From SKVJ01 sp964578745 (GTDB lineage: Bacteria; Chloroflexota; Dehalococcoidia; GIF9; AB-539-J10): a stretch of DNA of 24,183 bases. The notes beneath the pieces were generated by a model. It was not told where the DNA came from. It did not search any database and was given only the letters and a program-made list of their open reading frames with translations. Location of the stretch: positions 1 to 24,183 of the forward strand of contig CAZODZ010000017.1 in NCBI GenBank assembly GCA_964578745.1, written 5' to 3'. The translations under genes were made by a program, and so were the position numbers. Below, in pieces: positions 23,206 to 24,183 of this stretch (positions are counted from its first letter, which is position 1; every line of letters starts with the position of its first letter).

Positions 23206-23214
23206 AGTATAGCA
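23206..23214 (-). promoter_or_regulatory. Extended -10 promoter candidate for the PlsY-like gene
   Basis: The minus strand reads TGCTATACT, identical to the element before ggt at 4704-4712, and lies about 130 bases upstream of the PlsY-like start. No good -35 is seen. The extended TG motif can replace a weak -35. Confidence 0.35.
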
Positions 23215-23576
23215 CGCAGCATGTCAGAATCGTACGATCGACATAGTGGGACTGTCTTCACGTGACAACACTCTGCACCGTGGTAAGAGCAAGTGAACAT
23301 GCGGGCAGACAGCCTATTCCCGCAGCTGCGTAGCAGGACTGCTCCAATTGCTACGACACCCCGTCCCTGACACAACGCAGCATGCAGCCCGGCACCACCC
23401 ACAGAATGCCTGCGAGGTCACGACCGCCCTGCATACTCCAGCCAGGGAGTGGCACCCAGTATGCCACTGCCTCACCCACCATAGCGGGGGAGATCCACAT
23501 GGCTGCAACTGCTACAGCCCTTAAATACAGGCTGTGCTCCACCACCCCGTCAACACTTCAGCCCCATTGAGCACCA

Positions 23577-23611
23577 GTCCCGATCCCCTTTCGGGGAAGC
23601 GTCTTTCAACC
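23577..23611 (-). repeat. CRISPR-like repeat, copy A
   Basis: Read on the minus strand, this 35-base element begins GGTTGAAAGACGC, has the central dyad TTCCCC-GAAA-GGGGA (perfect inside) and ends GGGGATCGGGAC. Its length, central hairpin and GAAA/GGAC-type ends resemble a CRISPR repeat. It aligns over its full length with copy B at about 25 of 35 positions with one 2-base gap. There is no regular array around it. Confidence 0.35.
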
Positions 23612-23899
23612 GGGGTAGTGATGATGTGCCACCCACAGGATCCCCATACTTTTACAAGTGCGCAATTCCGGGTAGTGGCCGTGTCTCTATGCCAGCTCGT
23701 CCGTGCGGCACACAGCGACCCCCGCAGGTGAAACCACGCGGGTCCACCCCGTCAGCCGCGGCCTCCGATACAGGGCACACCACTGCGCGCCCATGAAGCT
23801 GGTGCCGGCGACGCAATCGCAGGGTGCCCATCAACCCTGGGGCAGGAGGGCACAGAGGGCCTCCTCTGCATCGACACGTGGTACACGACCATACGCCAA

Positions 23900-23936
23900 G
23901 TCTTAATCCCCGTATGAGGAAGAGCATCTTTTCACC
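23900..23936 (-). repeat. CRISPR-like repeat, copy B
   Basis: On the minus strand this 37-base element begins GGTGAAAAGATGC and ends GGGGATTAAGAC, with a central dyad (CCTC against GGGG, one wobble). It matches copy A, 323 bases away. This is too far for neighbouring repeats and would need four or five lost or decayed units between. A weaker partial match (ATCCCC at 23639 to CCGGGTAG) lies in between. Confidence 0.35.
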
Positions 23937-24079
23937 GGTGAGAGATGAGCGGCACCTATTGAAGCCAACCCCGGCGAGCCGATTACACCGGCCGCGTACG
24001 AGCCGTGGGTGGACGCGCACTATGCCTCCTGCTACAGTAACTGCATCTCATCCACAGGGATTCTCAAGGTAGCCAAGCA

Positions 24080-24109
24080 GCCCCGGCGTCAATCATATAG
24101 TGTCGGGGC
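24080..24109. terminator. Hairpin near the right edge
   Basis: GCCCCGGCGT (24080-24089) can pair with GTGTCGGGGC (24100-24109), ten pairs of which three are wobbles, around the AT-rich loop CAATCATATA. There is no T-run. It could end a gene in the degraded region or act as an operator for a gene outside the window. Confidence 0.25.
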
Positions 24110-24183
24110 CATTCCTCTGCCACAGCTATTGACAGGGCGATAGACCTGTACCACGATGGAGAACGGCTCCAGAGGACAACTTC

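Larger units (their letters stand above)
23076..24183. other. About 1.1 kb without a convincing gene
   Basis: Neither strand gives a frame with family-like sequence, ribosome-binding site and normal length. Short open frames exist everywhere, as expected for high GC. A hydrophobic GTG-started frame on the minus strand (23545-23351) is the best of them but lacks a Shine-Dalgarno. The identified contents are the promoter candidate at 23206, the two repeat copies at 23577 and 23900, and a hairpin at 24080. The stretch may be a decayed gene region or the edge of a CRISPR locus. Confidence 0.5.

Noticed and set aside
23351..23545. Hydrophobic 64-codon minus-strand frame, possibly continuing in another frame (GVVAIGAVLL) towards 23290
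   Set aside because: Looks membrane-like, but there is no Shine-Dalgarno, no family match and a frameshift must be assumed. It could be a decayed membrane protein; not enough to annotate.
23946..24130. Plus-strand frame with PWVDAHYASCYSNC-like text
   Set aside because: Open but without start, Shine-Dalgarno or recognised family; it could be a remnant, though chance is as likely.

Overview
The window is GC-rich bacterial chromosome with short intergenic gaps and genes on both strands. It holds 17 intact protein-coding genes, one gene cut by the left edge and two degraded genes. I see no rRNA, tRNA, insertion sequence, integrase gene or cas gene. The gene mix (MutS2, a stand-alone MetH-type reactivation domain with a cysteine tail, a short ThiC, prokaryotic SpeD with an agmatinase-like protein, a 42-residue DUF3096 protein, lipoproteins of an extracellular type) fits an anaerobic Chloroflexota lineage such as Dehalococcoidia. 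That placement is inference from recalled family distribution, not a search result.

Layout. 1-383 (-): start of a hexapeptide-repeat acyltransferase. 736-2666 (+): a PLP aminotransferase, then a hemerythrin-like protein ending at a probable intrinsic terminator. 2898-3065 (+): the N-terminal stub of an osmoprotectant-binding lipoprotein. 3105-4694 (-): gamma-glutamyltransferase, diverging from 4788-7950 (+): a corrinoid/MetH reactivation-domain protein and MutS2. 7961-9151 (-): a second aminotransferase, diverging from a membrane protein of unknown function (9273-9935). 10140-13511 (-): a probable operon of D-2-hydroxyacid dehydrogenase, a DUF362 protein with a cysteine-rich C-terminus and a zinc alcohol dehydrogenase. 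13703-17152 (+): thiC, speD, speB and a GreA-type factor with an extra N-terminal domain, the last three overlapping. 17254-17870: remains of a lipoprotein gene with several frameshifts and a nonsense codon. 18097-19317 (+): a cytosolic protein I do not recognise. 19580-20677 (+): a PKD/Ig-like lipoprotein. 20992-21120 (+): DUF3096. 21273-23075 (-): a membrane family-2 glycosyltransferase and a divergent PlsY-like acyltransferase. 23076-24183: about 1.1 kb with no convincing gene, containing two diverged copies of a 35-37 nt element that looks like a CRISPR repeat.

How they fit together. SpeD and SpeB supply the aminopropyl donor and a ureohydrolase step for spermidine-type polyamines, and are probably co-transcribed with thiC and the unusual Gre factor. 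The 10140-13511 operon joins two NAD(P)-dependent dehydrogenases to a possible Fe-S protein and looks catabolic. The right-hand glycosyltransferase/PlsY pair suggests lipid or glycolipid synthesis. The most unusual items are the Gre factor fused to a tyrosine-recombinase-like core-binding domain, the DUF362 cysteine domain, the unrecognised 406-residue protein with a dyad in its leader, the multi-lesion lipoprotein pseudogene and the CRISPR-like repeat pair.
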